Source: Muribaculaceae bacterium (GTDB lineage: Bacteria; Bacteroidota; Bacteroidia; Bacteroidales; Muribaculaceae). Taken from it: DNA of 6,329 bases. This document shows positions 1 through 6,060 of this stretch, piece after piece (within the stretch, counting starts at the first letter, position 1; each line of letters starts with the position of its first letter). The notes under the pieces were generated by a model that was not told where the DNA came from, did not search any database, and was given only the letters and a program-made list of their open reading frames with translations. The translations under genes were made by a program, and so were the position numbers. The stretch covers positions 1 to 6,329 of the forward strand of contig JAFLTK010000176.1 of assembly GCA_022511505.1 (NCBI GenBank), in the 5' to 3' direction.

Positions 1-49
<49 letters not shown>

Positions 50-62
50 ATGTTTGTGAGTG

Positions 63-93
63 CAAAGGTAGAAACTATTTTTACAACAGCAAA
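63..93 (-). promoter_or_regulatory. Bacteroidales-type promoter of tRNA-fMet
   Basis: On the minus strand a -33 box TTTG (plus 90-93) is followed, after exactly 19 bases, by the -7 box TACCTTTG (plus 63-70). This is a full match to the Bacteroides consensus TTTG-N19/21-TAnnTTTG. Transcription would start near 59-60, about ten bases before the mature tRNA 5' end at 49, which fits a short leader removed by RNase P. It is the best promoter match in the window. Confidence 0.85.
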
Positions 94-165
94 AACTTTT
101 GGATAGAATTTGTGTTAAAAAATGTTATCAGTGGCAAGCGCCGTCGCTAACTCATGCTAAATCAA

Positions 166-912
166 TTACATATTCATGCCGCCATCGACCTGAATAACCT
201 GACCTGTGACATAACTTGACATGTCGGAGGCGAGGAATGTTGCCACATTGGCGATATCTTCAACTTGACCACCACGGCGCAGGGGTATTTTCTTTTCCCA
301 CTCCTTGCGAACGTCTTCGGGGAGGGCGGCGGTCATAGCGGTTTCAATGAAACCGGGGGCAATAGCATTGGCGCGGATATTACGCGAACCGACCTCTTGG
401 GCGATACTCTTGGCGAGGGCGATAAGGCCAGCCTTTGAAGCGGCATAGTTGCTCTGGCCGGCATTGCCATGAACACCAACAACCGAAGCCATGTTGATAA
501 TCGAGCCGGCGCGTTGGCGCAACATGATGGGGAGAACGGCATTAATGAAGTTGAACGCGCTCTTGAGGTTGACGTTGATAACGGCATCCCACTGAGCCTC
601 GGTCATTCTCATCATCAGACCATCTTTTGTGATACCGGCGTTGTTGACCAGAATATCGATGCGGCCAAAGTCGGCTTTTACTTGCTCGACAACCTCCTTG
701 GTCTGAGTGAAGTCGGCAGCATTTGAGGCATAGCCTTTAGCCTTAACGCCAAGGGCTTCAATTTCGGCCTGGGTAGCGAGGCCGTTTTCGTCAATAACGA
801 GGTCAGTGAAAGCGATGTTGGCGCCTTCGGCTGCAAATTTCAGGGCTATTGCCTTACCAATGCCGCGAGCGGCGCCGGTGATAAGGGCTGTTTTTCCTTC
901 GAGAAGTTTCAT
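166..912 (-). CDS. fabG: 3-oxoacyl-[acyl-carrier-protein] reductase FabG
   Basis: FabG is a cytosolic NADPH-dependent short-chain dehydrogenase/reductase. It reduces 3-oxoacyl-ACP to 3-hydroxyacyl-ACP in the type II fatty acid elongation cycle. At 248 residues it has the classical length. Visible motifs are the Rossmann glycine motif TGAARGIG (12-19), NNAG (90-93), the catalytic tetrad N115-S143-Y156-K160 (YAASK), the PG motif (186-187) and the C-terminal VDGG (242-245). The D-G-L-M-M-R-M stretch after NNAG is typical of true FabG and argues against a sugar or steroid dehydrogenase of the same fold. The ATG at 910-912 is preceded by an A-rich AAAGAAACA and no strong Shine-Dalgarno. It lies 53 bp downstream of a TetR-type regulator with no visible promoter between them, so co-transcription is likely. 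No convincing terminator follows it. Confidence 0.93.
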   Translation of the reverse strand: MKLLEGKTALITGAARGIGKAIALKFAAEGANIAFTDLVIDENGLATQAEIEALGVKAKGYASNAADFTQTKEVVEQVKADFGRIDILVNNAGITKDGLMMRMTEAQWDAVINVNLKSAFNFINAVLPIMLRQRAGSIINMASVVGVHGNAGQSNYAASKAGLIALAKSIAQEVGSRNIRANAIAPGFIETAMTAALPEDVRKEWEKKIPLRRGGQVEDIANVATFLASDMSSYVTGQVIQVDGGMNM

Positions 913-965
913 TGTTTCTTTACAGATTGATTATAATGTAATTTTGGTTATTCGAGAATAGCGGA

Positions 966-1562
966 TTAAGTGGGGCATCTTTTAAGCAAACCGTTGACAA
1001 TAAAGTCGATAACGCTGACGCGAAGCGACTCGGGAGTTGTGCGAATTTGACTAAAGTTGTTGCGAAAATGGGAGTAGTCAACCCCCTGAAAGATAATAGT
1101 CTCGACATCGCCTATCAGACTTGCTTGCTCTGAATCAAAAACGCCGGCATTCACCCCCTGAGTGATAATGCTATCAAAGAGGTCTCGCTCCTTGGCAACG
1201 GCAAGACGACGAATGCGGTCAATGCGTCGGAAGTCGCCGCGGAATAGTGAACGCAACGCACTGTCGTGATGGTGAACCGTCTCGTCGACAATCTCAAAGC
1301 GGGTCAACAGATAGCGACGAAGTTTTTCTTGTGGCTCAAGGTCGAGGGCCACAACCTCGCGAAGTCGCATCACTAGCTGTTCGCTTTCGCGCTCGATAAC
1401 GGCATCATAAATCTCGCGCTTGTTTTTGAAATAGGTATAGATAGTGCGGCGCCCCTTGTCTGAGGCGTTGGCAATATCGTTCATCGTTGTGTTCTCAATG
1501 CCCTTATTGGCAAAGAGTTGACGGGCCACTTCTATCAACTTTTCGCGAGTCTTTGTTACCAT
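966..1562 (-). CDS. TetR/AcrR-family transcriptional regulator
   Basis: This 198-residue protein has the TetR layout. An N-terminal three-helix DNA-binding domain covers about residues 5-50: helix-turn-helix TTMNDIANAS (25-34), turn, then recognition helix KGRRTIYTYF (36-45) with the family's YxYFxNK signature. A long all-helical ligand-binding and dimerisation region (about 55-195) follows; it is divergent across the family, so the ligand cannot be read from sequence. It is the first gene of a probable operon with fabG and is divergent from dacB, so it may repress its own operon and perhaps dacB. A fatty-acyl or membrane-lipid signal is a reasonable guess from the fabG partner, but it is inference. 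The ATG at 1560-1562 is the first start in frame and leaves a normal TetR N-terminus (MVTKTREKLIEVARQLF). Confidence 0.9.
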   Translation of the reverse strand: MVTKTREKLIEVARQLFANKGIENTTMNDIANASDKGRRTIYTYFKNKREIYDAVIERESEQLVMRLREVVALDLEPQEKLRRYLLTRFEIVDETVHHHDSALRSLFRGDFRRIDRIRRLAVAKERDLFDSIITQGVNAGVFDSEQASLIGDVETIIFQGVDYSHFRNNFSQIRTTPESLRVSVIDFIVNGLLKRCPT

Positions 1563-1592
1563 CAGTTGACGTTTTGATGATTTTCAACACTG

Positions 1593-1600
1593 CAAATTTA
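1593..1600 (-). promoter_or_regulatory. Possible -7 box of the tetR-fabG operon
   Basis: The minus strand reads TAAATTTG, a full match to TAnnTTTG, about 30 bases before the tetR ATG. No TTTG or TTG -33 box is seen at the expected 19-21 bp spacing, so the call rests on one element. It is embedded in a small inverted repeat, AAATT-N4-AATTT (1594-1607). A second dyad, GTTGA-N14-TCAAC (1565-1569 and 1584-1588), lies between it and the ATG. Either could be a TetR operator; neither is shown. Confidence 0.45.
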
Positions 1601-1628
1601 GTAATTTCCGATAAACTTATTATCTTTG
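1598..1628 (+). promoter_or_regulatory. Probable promoter of dacB
   Basis: The -7 box TATCTTTG (1621-1628) fits TAnnTTTG exactly. At 19-20 bp spacing upstream the sequence is TTTAG (1597-1601), a partial -33 match. Transcription would start a few bases after 1628, giving a leader of roughly 20 nt before the ATG at 1654. Its -33 region overlaps the minus-strand -7 box of tetR, so the two divergent promoters would share DNA. Confidence 0.6.
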
Positions 1629-1653
1629 TTGTCCTAAAAAATTAAAATTGATT

Positions 1654-3030
1654 ATGATTAAGACCATTATATCACTCAGCGGCGATATTTTAAGACGCGT
1701 TTTTTTGACATGTGCATTCATCGCGAGTGCAGTTGCAACCTACGCTGCCTTTCCCTATCAAATCAAGGGCATCGATCCCGAGAAGGTTGCCGTACTCATC
1801 TATGATTTGCAAGCCGACAGCGTTGTTATGGACCACAACGGCTCACTATGGCTCGTCCCGGCATCGGTCATGAAGTCGGTAACATCGGCTGCCGTGTTGT
1901 CGACTCAGGACGGCGAACGCCGTTTTACCACCCCCGTGTTTGCTCAAGGTGAAATCGCGGGCTCCACCCTTAGGGGCAACCTTGTTATCGAATGTTGCGG
2001 CGACCCTACAATCGAGTCGCGCCATTTTCCTGATAATCTTGGTTTTGCCGACAGCATAGCCGCCGCCGTTGCCCGATCAGGCATTAGCAACATTGCCGGC
2101 GACATCATGATAGGTACAGGTGGATTTGCCAACCCCGGCACGCCGGCCTCATGGCTCAAGGAAGATATCCTTTGGCCATACGGTACCGGACTATATGGCG
2201 CTAACTATAAGGATAATACTATAAAAATGTCGCTCCCGTCCGGGACTATGGAGCCGGCTGTTCCCGGCACAACTATCTCAAAACAAGGAGGTAAAGGTGG
2301 TTTGAAAGTTTCGCGCGACCTAGACTCACGCCAGTTTGTCGTTACCGGAACCATCCCCCGCCGCGGTCATAGCGACACATACGCTAACCCCAATCCCGCC
2401 GCATCTATGAAGCACGAAGTAGTAGCCGCATTACAGCGTCGAGGCATATCAGTCTCAGCGGGAAAACTGACCCCTGAGCCGACTACCACATTAATATATA
2501 CCCACACTTCGCCAACCGTCCGCGAAATACTACGTTCGCTGATGGTACGCAGCGACAATATGATGGCCGAGGGTATGCTTAGATCGCTTGCGCCCGCCGG
2601 GGGTACGCGCGCCGACGCCATTGAGCGCGAATCTTTCCTTTGGGAAGACTTTGGCATCGATACCGACCGCCTTGTCATTGAGGATGGTAGCGGGCTGTCC
2701 CGAGCCAACCGCCTCTCGGCGCTGTTTTTGACCGGTCTCTATCGCCAAATGCTCCAAACCGGTGTCGCTGCCGACTATGTTGCTCTTTTCCCACGAGCAG
2801 GAATGGACGGCACCATGAAAAATTTCTTGCGCGGGACGGCCCTCGAAGGACGTGTCGCGATGAAAACGGGCAGCATGAGGGGAATCCAATGTTTTGGTGG
2901 CTATATGCTTGACAAAGATGGATGTCCCACCCACACAATCGTTGTCCTTGTAAACGGTTTCACAGCCGACCGCGCCGCCGTTAAGAATCATATCGCCAAT
3001 ATGCTGCTCGACCGTCTGGCAACAAATTGA
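1654..3030 (+). CDS. dacB: D-alanyl-D-alanine carboxypeptidase/endopeptidase, PBP4 type (peptidase S13)
   Basis: This is a periplasmic serine penicillin-binding protein of the S13 family, which trims the terminal D-Ala of peptidoglycan stem peptides and cleaves D-Ala-mDAP cross-links. All three active-site motifs are present (ATG numbering): SVMK (S71 nucleophile, K74), SDN (300-302) and KTG (404-406). The family motif DGSGLSR (344-350) is also seen, and length is normal at 458 residues. The N-terminus is a Sec signal: arginines at 14-15, hydrophobic segment about 16-30, likely cleavage near A31/A32. A TTG two codons upstream (1648) is in frame, but the ATG at 1654 is preferred: it is a standard start codon and adds nothing odd. 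One quirk is a CC pair (114-115) just before GDPT, where I expect small glycine-like residues in the family. It is divergent from tetR, and the next gene starts 66 bp downstream. Confidence 0.93.
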   Translation: MIKTIISLSGDILRRVFLTCAFIASAVATYAAFPYQIKGIDPEKVAVLIYDLQADSVVMDHNGSLWLVPASVMKSVTSAAVLSTQDGERRFTTPVFAQGEIAGSTLRGNLVIECCGDPTIESRHFPDNLGFADSIAAAVARSGISNIAGDIMIGTGGFANPGTPASWLKEDILWPYGTGLYGANYKDNTIKMSLPSGTMEPAVPGTTISKQGGKGGLKVSRDLDSRQFVVTGTIPRRGHSDTYANPNPAASMKHEVVAALQRRGISVSAGKLTPEPTTTLIYTHTSPTVREILRSLMVRSDNMMAEGMLRSLAPAGGTRADAIERESFLWEDFGIDTDRLVIEDGSGLSRANRLSALFLTGLYRQMLQTGVAADYVALFPRAGMDGTMKNFLRGTALEGRVAMKTGSMRGIQCFGGYMLDKDGCPTHTIVVLVNGFTADRAAVKNHIANMLLDRLATN

Positions 3031-3038
3031 GAGACAAA

Positions 3039-3085
3039 ACTGAAATATTTTTCAAAAATATAATCAAAGTTTGAGTTTTTTCAGT
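3039..3085. repeat. Nested inverted repeats between dacB and the acidic-protein gene
   Basis: Three perfect dyads share this short AT-rich gap. An outer pair ACTGAAA (3039-3045) and TTTCAGT (3079-3085) encloses a 17-bp palindrome ATATTTTT-C-AAAAATAT (3045-3061) and an 11-bp palindrome TCAAA-G-TTTGA (3064-3074). In RNA this could fold as a three-way junction; in DNA the short-centred palindromes look more like protein sites. The outer right arm abuts the -7 box at 3085. It could act as a weak dacB terminator, an operator, or neither, because AT-rich DNA makes short dyads easily. Confidence 0.5.
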
Positions 3086-3092
3086 AGTTTTG
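3085..3092 (+). promoter_or_regulatory. -7 box immediately before the acidic-protein ATG
   Basis: TAGTTTTG matches TAnnTTTG exactly and ends four bases before the ATG at 3097. No -33 box is found at 19-21 bp spacing; the TTTG at 3070-3073 is only 11 bp away. If used, transcription would start at or within a base or two of the ATG, giving an almost leaderless mRNA. Otherwise the gene is read through from dacB. Confidence 0.45.
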
Positions 3093-3096
3093 CAAC

Positions 3097-3984
3097 ATGG
3101 AAAAAGATTATACCTCGCTGTTAAAGACAGTTATCGAAATTGAAGGATTGCTGTCGTTGCTACAACATAACCAAAGTGGTGACGTTGAGCGTGTTACCAA
3201 CCTCATCACCGAAAAAGTCGCCATCCTTGCCGATGCCTTTGCTTCGGCACGCGTCGATGAACCCAATGATATAACAGTTGTCAAAGACGCCTCTGAGGCT
3301 ATAATTGACGATGAGATTTCGACCGCCTGGGCCACCGAAACCGCTGAAACTGCCGTGCCGGCCAAAGTTGCAGATGTCACCGAAGCCGCAGAGGCTACAG
3401 AACCCGCTGAGGAAGTAGCAGCAGTTGCATTTGCATCTGACGAGGACGAAATCGCAAATCAAGCGATTGCAGCCGCAACATTTGAGGAAGAAATCGACGA
3501 CGCCGACCCCTTTGATGTCGACGATGATGACAATTCCGACGAAGAAACCCAACCGGAGGTAATCGTTACCACATTCAATAGTCCTGCCACAGTTCCCCAC
3601 GTAGTTCCTCCCGTGTATATGCCTGAGGTAAAGGCGATTGAGACAGTGACCGAAGAACTCAAATACCAAGAACCCATTGCTGTCAAAAACGAGCCGTCAG
3701 CCCGCGAGCCCGAGAAACAGGTCGCGCCGATGCGCCTTGACGAGAAACTCGCTATAAAAACCTCACGAGACATTCGCCGCGCTTTCACTCTCAACGACCG
3801 ATTCCGATTCCGTCGCGAACTGTTTGAAAACTCCGAAGCGCGTTTCGCTGAAGCCCTTGACGTCATCATGGCGATGAGTTCATACGATGAAGCCGAGGAA
3901 TATTTCTATGACGACCTTTGCTGGAACGCCGATAGCGAAGATGTTAAAGACTTTATGCAGAAGGTGTTCAACCATTTCCAGTAA
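3097..3984 (+). CDS. Conserved hypothetical acidic-linker protein upstream of rsmI
   Basis: Function is not recognised. The 295-residue product has three parts. Residues 1-55 are helical-looking with leucine-rich stretches (LLKTVIEIEGLLSLL). Residues about 56-210 form a low-complexity linker rich in Glu, Asp, Ala, Thr and Pro, with a strongly acidic run at 134-150 (about a dozen D/E). Residues about 215-295 form a compact module beginning with a basic-aromatic patch (DIRRAFTLNDRFRFRRELF, 225-243) and containing EAEEYFYDDLCW (265-276). I recall this C-terminal FTLND-RFRFRRELF module from uncharacterised Bacteroidales proteins, but cannot name a family. There is no signal peptide or membrane segment, so it is probably cytosolic. 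It ends 18 bp before rsmI, implying one transcript and perhaps a ribosome- or RNA-related role, which is inference. Coding is supported by the conserved-looking module and the tight spacing. Confidence 0.85.
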   Translation: MEKDYTSLLKTVIEIEGLLSLLQHNQSGDVERVTNLITEKVAILADAFASARVDEPNDITVVKDASEAIIDDEISTAWATETAETAVPAKVADVTEAAEATEPAEEVAAVAFASDEDEIANQAIAAATFEEEIDDADPFDVDDDDNSDEETQPEVIVTTFNSPATVPHVVPPVYMPEVKAIETVTEELKYQEPIAVKNEPSAREPEKQVAPMRLDEKLAIKTSRDIRRAFTLNDRFRFRRELFENSEARFAEALDVIMAMSSYDEAEEYFYDDLCWNADSEDVKDFMQKVFNHFQ

Positions 3985-4002
3985 CCCCATCACGACGGCA
4001 TT

Positions 4003-4761
4003 ATGTCAGGCCGATTATACATAGTCCCAACGCCCGTTGGCAATCTCGACGACATGGCTCCCAGAGCCATCGCCACCCTTAGTCAAGTATCGGTAATCCT
4101 TTGTGAGGATACAAGAACATCATCGGTACTGTTGCGCCACTTTGGCATCGAAACACCGTGTCGCAGTTTCCACAAATTCAACGAACACACCGAGGTCGAA
4201 GGCATCATTGACGCAGTCGAAGCCGGCGACGACATTGCGCTTGTAAGCGATGCCGGCACACCAGGCATCAGCGACCCCGGCTTCATGCTTTCGCGCGAGT
4301 GTCGCCGTCGTGGCATCGAGGTTATCACACTCCCCGGACCTACGGCATTCGTGCCCGCGCTTGTCAGTTCAGGTTTGCCTTGCGAGCGCTTCTGCTTTGA
4401 AGGCTTCTTGCCCCCCAAAAAAGGACGTCAAAGCCGTCTCGCCGCAATTGCCGATGAGACTCGAACCAGCGTCATCTACGAGTCGCCCTTGCGGCTGGTC
4501 AAAACATTGGAGCAACTCGCCGAAGTGTGCGGCACCGACCGTCCAGCCTCTGTGTCCCGCGAAATTTCCAAACTCCATGAATCAACCGCACGCGGCACGC
4601 TTGCCGAGTTAATCGACCACTTCAAGCAAAACCCGCCTCGTGGCGAAATCGTAATCGTCATCGGTGGCAAGCCGGAGGAATCACGTGCCGGCACCCATCG
4701 CAACAAATATCGCGACTCTCGTCCTCCCGAGCCCACTATGCCCTCCGAGTATAATTTTTGA
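4003..4761 (+). CDS. rsmI: 16S rRNA (cytidine(1402)-2'-O)-methyltransferase RsmI
   Basis: RsmI is a SAM-dependent methyltransferase of the tetrapyrrole-methylase-like (class III, SpoU-unrelated) fold. It 2'-O-methylates C1402 in the 30S decoding centre and works alongside RsmH, which methylates N4 of the same base. The family signatures are clear: PTPVGNL (9-15), EDTR (35-38), SDAGTPGISDPG (82-93, SAM-binding), PGP (111-113), SGLP (123-126), FEGFLP (132-137) and REISK (186-190). The core ends at about residue 222 (EIVIVIGG). The remaining 30 residues are a hydrophilic, Arg- and Pro-rich tail. The longer C-terminal domain of proteobacterial RsmI is absent, as is usual for the short Bacteroidetes form. 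The start at 4003 sits 18 bp after the acidic-protein gene with no Shine-Dalgarno, and the lipoprotein gene follows after 47 bp. Confidence 0.95.
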   Translation: MSGRLYIVPTPVGNLDDMAPRAIATLSQVSVILCEDTRTSSVLLRHFGIETPCRSFHKFNEHTEVEGIIDAVEAGDDIALVSDAGTPGISDPGFMLSRECRRRGIEVITLPGPTAFVPALVSSGLPCERFCFEGFLPPKKGRQSRLAAIADETRTSVIYESPLRLVKTLEQLAEVCGTDRPASVSREISKLHESTARGTLAELIDHFKQNPPRGEIVIVIGGKPEESRAGTHRNKYRDSRPPEPTMPSEYNF

Positions 4762-4808
4762 CAACCCCAATAGAACAATAATCAACTATTTAAATTCCAT
4801 AAAAAACA

Positions 4809-5690
4809 ATGAAAAAGGTACTATTGATTTCTCTCGCAGTCTTTGGCATGGCCATGACTTCGTGTAACGGTGGAAATGGCCAAGCCGACAACACCACCGA
4901 GCAACTTCAGGGTCAATTGAACGAGCAGCAGGCTCTTACCGACAGCCTCCTCGTGCTTTTCAATGACATTACCGACGGTATGACACAAATCAAAGACCTC
5001 GAGCAAATCATCACAACCCCCACCGACCTCTCGGCCGAGTCTCAGTCCCGCAAGGACCAGATAAAGAACGATATGATAGCCATTCAAAAAACGCTTCAGG
5101 AACGTCGCGAGCGTCTGGCACAACTCGAGAAACAACTCGCTTCAATGTCCGGAGAGAAGAAACAACTCCTCCGCACAATCGAGAACCTCAAGGCTCAGAT
5201 CTCAACCCAGCAGGACGAAATCAAATCGCTGACCAACCAACTCGCCATGGCCAACATTCAGATTGAAGAACTTGGCTCTCAGGTAAATGACCTCAACAAC
5301 GCCGTTGACTCACTCAACACCGGCCTTGCCAACGAAACATCGGCCCGCAAAGAAGCAGAGTCAGAAAACGCTCGCCTCGATGCCGAGGTCAACGCCGTCT
5401 ACTATGCAATCGGCACCTCTAAAGAACTCAAAGAGCGCAAAATTATCGAAACAGGCTTCCTACGCAAGACCAAAATCATGAAAGGCGACTTTGACGAAAG
5501 CTATTTCACCACCGCCGACCGTCGCAACCTGACCACGATCAACACCCATGCCAAGAAAGCCGAGATTATGACCGGACAGCCCAAAGACACCTACACCATC
5601 GTTGACGAGAACGGTCAGAAAGTTATTAAAATCACCAATCCCGCACGATTTTGGCAGACGACTAACTTCCTTGTAATCAAGGTTGACTAA
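4809..5690 (+). CDS. Coiled-coil lipoprotein of unknown function
   Basis: The 293-residue product starts with a lipoprotein signal: MKK, hydrophobic segment 4-15, lipobox MTSC with C19 as the lipidated cysteine. The residues after the cysteine (NGGNGQADN) lack the acidic surface-export signal described for Bacteroidetes, so a periplasm-facing membrane location is more likely than the cell surface. Residues about 30-70 are polar, and about 82-195 form a long heptad-patterned coiled coil rich in Gln, Glu, Lys and Leu. Residues about 196-293 form a compact C-terminal domain, with YYAIGTSKEL (198-207), GDFDESYFT (226-234) and a closing beta-rich segment. I know similar domain arrangements in Bacteroidales hypothetical lipoproteins but no function. 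The ATG at 4809 follows an A-rich ATAAAAAACA. No clear own promoter is seen, so read-through from rsmI is possible. Confidence 0.88.
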   Translation: MKKVLLISLAVFGMAMTSCNGGNGQADNTTEQLQGQLNEQQALTDSLLVLFNDITDGMTQIKDLEQIITTPTDLSAESQSRKDQIKNDMIAIQKTLQERRERLAQLEKQLASMSGEKKQLLRTIENLKAQISTQQDEIKSLTNQLAMANIQIEELGSQVNDLNNAVDSLNTGLANETSARKEAESENARLDAEVNAVYYAIGTSKELKERKIIETGFLRKTKIMKGDFDESYFTTADRRNLTTINTHAKKAEIMTGQPKDTYTIVDENGQKVIKITNPARFWQTTNFLVIKVD

Positions 5691-5711
5691 CCTGCGGTCG
5701 AGCCCGGCTAA

Positions 5712-5758
5712 AGCAACAATGATAAAATTCTCGCGAGATTTTTATATAAAAAGTTGCT
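5712..5758. repeat. Nested inverted repeats upstream of the ferredoxin promoter; possible weak terminator
   Basis: The inner dyad (5724-5743) has a perfect 10-bp palindrome TCTCGCGAGA, then a T-T mismatch, then AAAA/TTTT. Read as RNA after the lipoprotein gene it is a small hairpin followed by T-rich sequence, so it may be a weak terminator. An outer pair AGCAAC (5712-5717) and GTTGCT (5753-5758) encloses it. The right outer arm contains the TTG of the ferredoxin -33 box, so an operator role is equally possible. Confidence 0.45.
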
Positions 5759-5785
5759 CAAAACAATAAGAAAATACTATCTTTG
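5754..5785 (+). promoter_or_regulatory. Promoter of the ferredoxin gene
   Basis: A -33 TTG (5754-5756) is followed after 21 bases by the -7 box TATCTTTG (5778-5785), fitting the Bacteroidales consensus. Transcription would begin just after 5785 and give an AT-rich leader of about 45 nt before the ATG at 5834, with no Shine-Dalgarno. Confidence 0.75.
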
Positions 5786-5833
5786 CACAACCATTACCAA
5801 CATTTGTTCAATTATAAAAATCAATCAAAAACT

Positions 5834-6004
5834 ATGGCTTACGTAATTACTGATTCATGCGTTGCTTGTGGCACTTGCCTCCCCGTTTGCCCCGTTGAGG
5901 CTATCTCAGAGGGCGATATCTATCACATCGACCCCGATACTTGCATCGACTGCGGTTCTTGCGCAGAGGTTTGCCCCAGCGAAGCAATTATTCCCGGCGA
6001 ATAA
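5834..6004 (+). CDS. 2[4Fe-4S] bacterial-type ferredoxin
   Basis: This 56-residue cytosolic protein is a small low-potential electron carrier, used by enzymes such as pyruvate:ferredoxin oxidoreductase and hydrogenase in anaerobes. Two CxxCxxCxxxCP motifs are intact: C9-C12-C15-C19-P20 and C37-C40-C43-C47-P48. By the clostridial model, C9, C12, C15 and C47 hold one cubane, and C37, C40, C43 and C19 the other. It spans only the core fold, with no extra domain. The start is ATG 5834. An in-frame TTG at 5783 lies inside the -7 promoter box and would add 17 residues absent from ferredoxins, so it is rejected. The gene is monocistronic, with its own promoter (5754-5785) and terminator (6027-6059). 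Its partner enzyme cannot be told from the context. Confidence 0.95.
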   Translation: MAYVITDSCVACGTCLPVCPVEAISEGDIYHIDPDTCIDCGSCAEVCPSEAIIPGE

Positions 6005-6026
6005 TTTCCACAACGCATACCAAGAT

Positions 6027-6059
6027 AAAGGTCGTTACCACCCGGTATCGACCTTTTTT
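6027..6059 (+). terminator. Intrinsic terminator of the ferredoxin gene
   Basis: The stem AAAGGTCG (6027-6034) pairs with CGACCTTT (6049-6056). Inside it, across one T-T mismatch, TACC pairs with GGTA around a four-base loop ACCC. The 3' arm runs into six Ts ending at 6059. It lies 22 bp after the ferredoxin stop codon and is the strongest hairpin terminator in the window. It also forms the immediate upstream flank of the group II intron. Confidence 0.92.
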
Positions 6060-6060
6060 A

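Noticed and set aside
94..165. Terminator after fabG on the minus strand
   Set aside because: Only a four-base-pair AGCG/CGCT hairpin is present, with the T-run more than ten bases further on, which is too weak to call.
469..726. Plus-strand reading frame antisense to fabG
   Set aside because: It is a shadow of the strongly supported fabG coding frame, and no promoter or recognisable domain supports it.
913..965. Separate promoter for fabG
   Set aside because: No TAnnTTTG is found on the minus strand in this gap; co-transcription with tetR is the simpler reading.
1648..1653. TTG start giving dacB two extra residues
   Set aside because: The ATG at 1654 is in frame only two codons later and is the more usual start; nothing favours TTG.
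1699..1720. Cysteine in the dacB signal region as a lipobox
   Set aside because: The residues before the cysteine (V-F-L-T) do not fit the L-[AS]-[GA]-C pattern, so an ordinary signal peptidase I site is more likely.
3070..3073. TTTG as -33 box for the acidic-protein promoter
   Set aside because: It is only 11 bp from the -7 box; Bacteroidales spacing is about 19-21 bp.
4752..4760. TAATTTTTG at the end of rsmI as a -7 box for the lipoprotein gene
   Set aside because: The spacing inside the element is one base too long (TA-N3-TTTG), so it was not called a promoter.
5783..5833. TTG-initiated N-terminal extension of the ferredoxin
   Set aside because: The TTG lies inside the TATCTTTG -7 box, upstream of the expected transcription start. 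The extra 17 residues (MHNHYQHLF...) do not resemble any ferredoxin.
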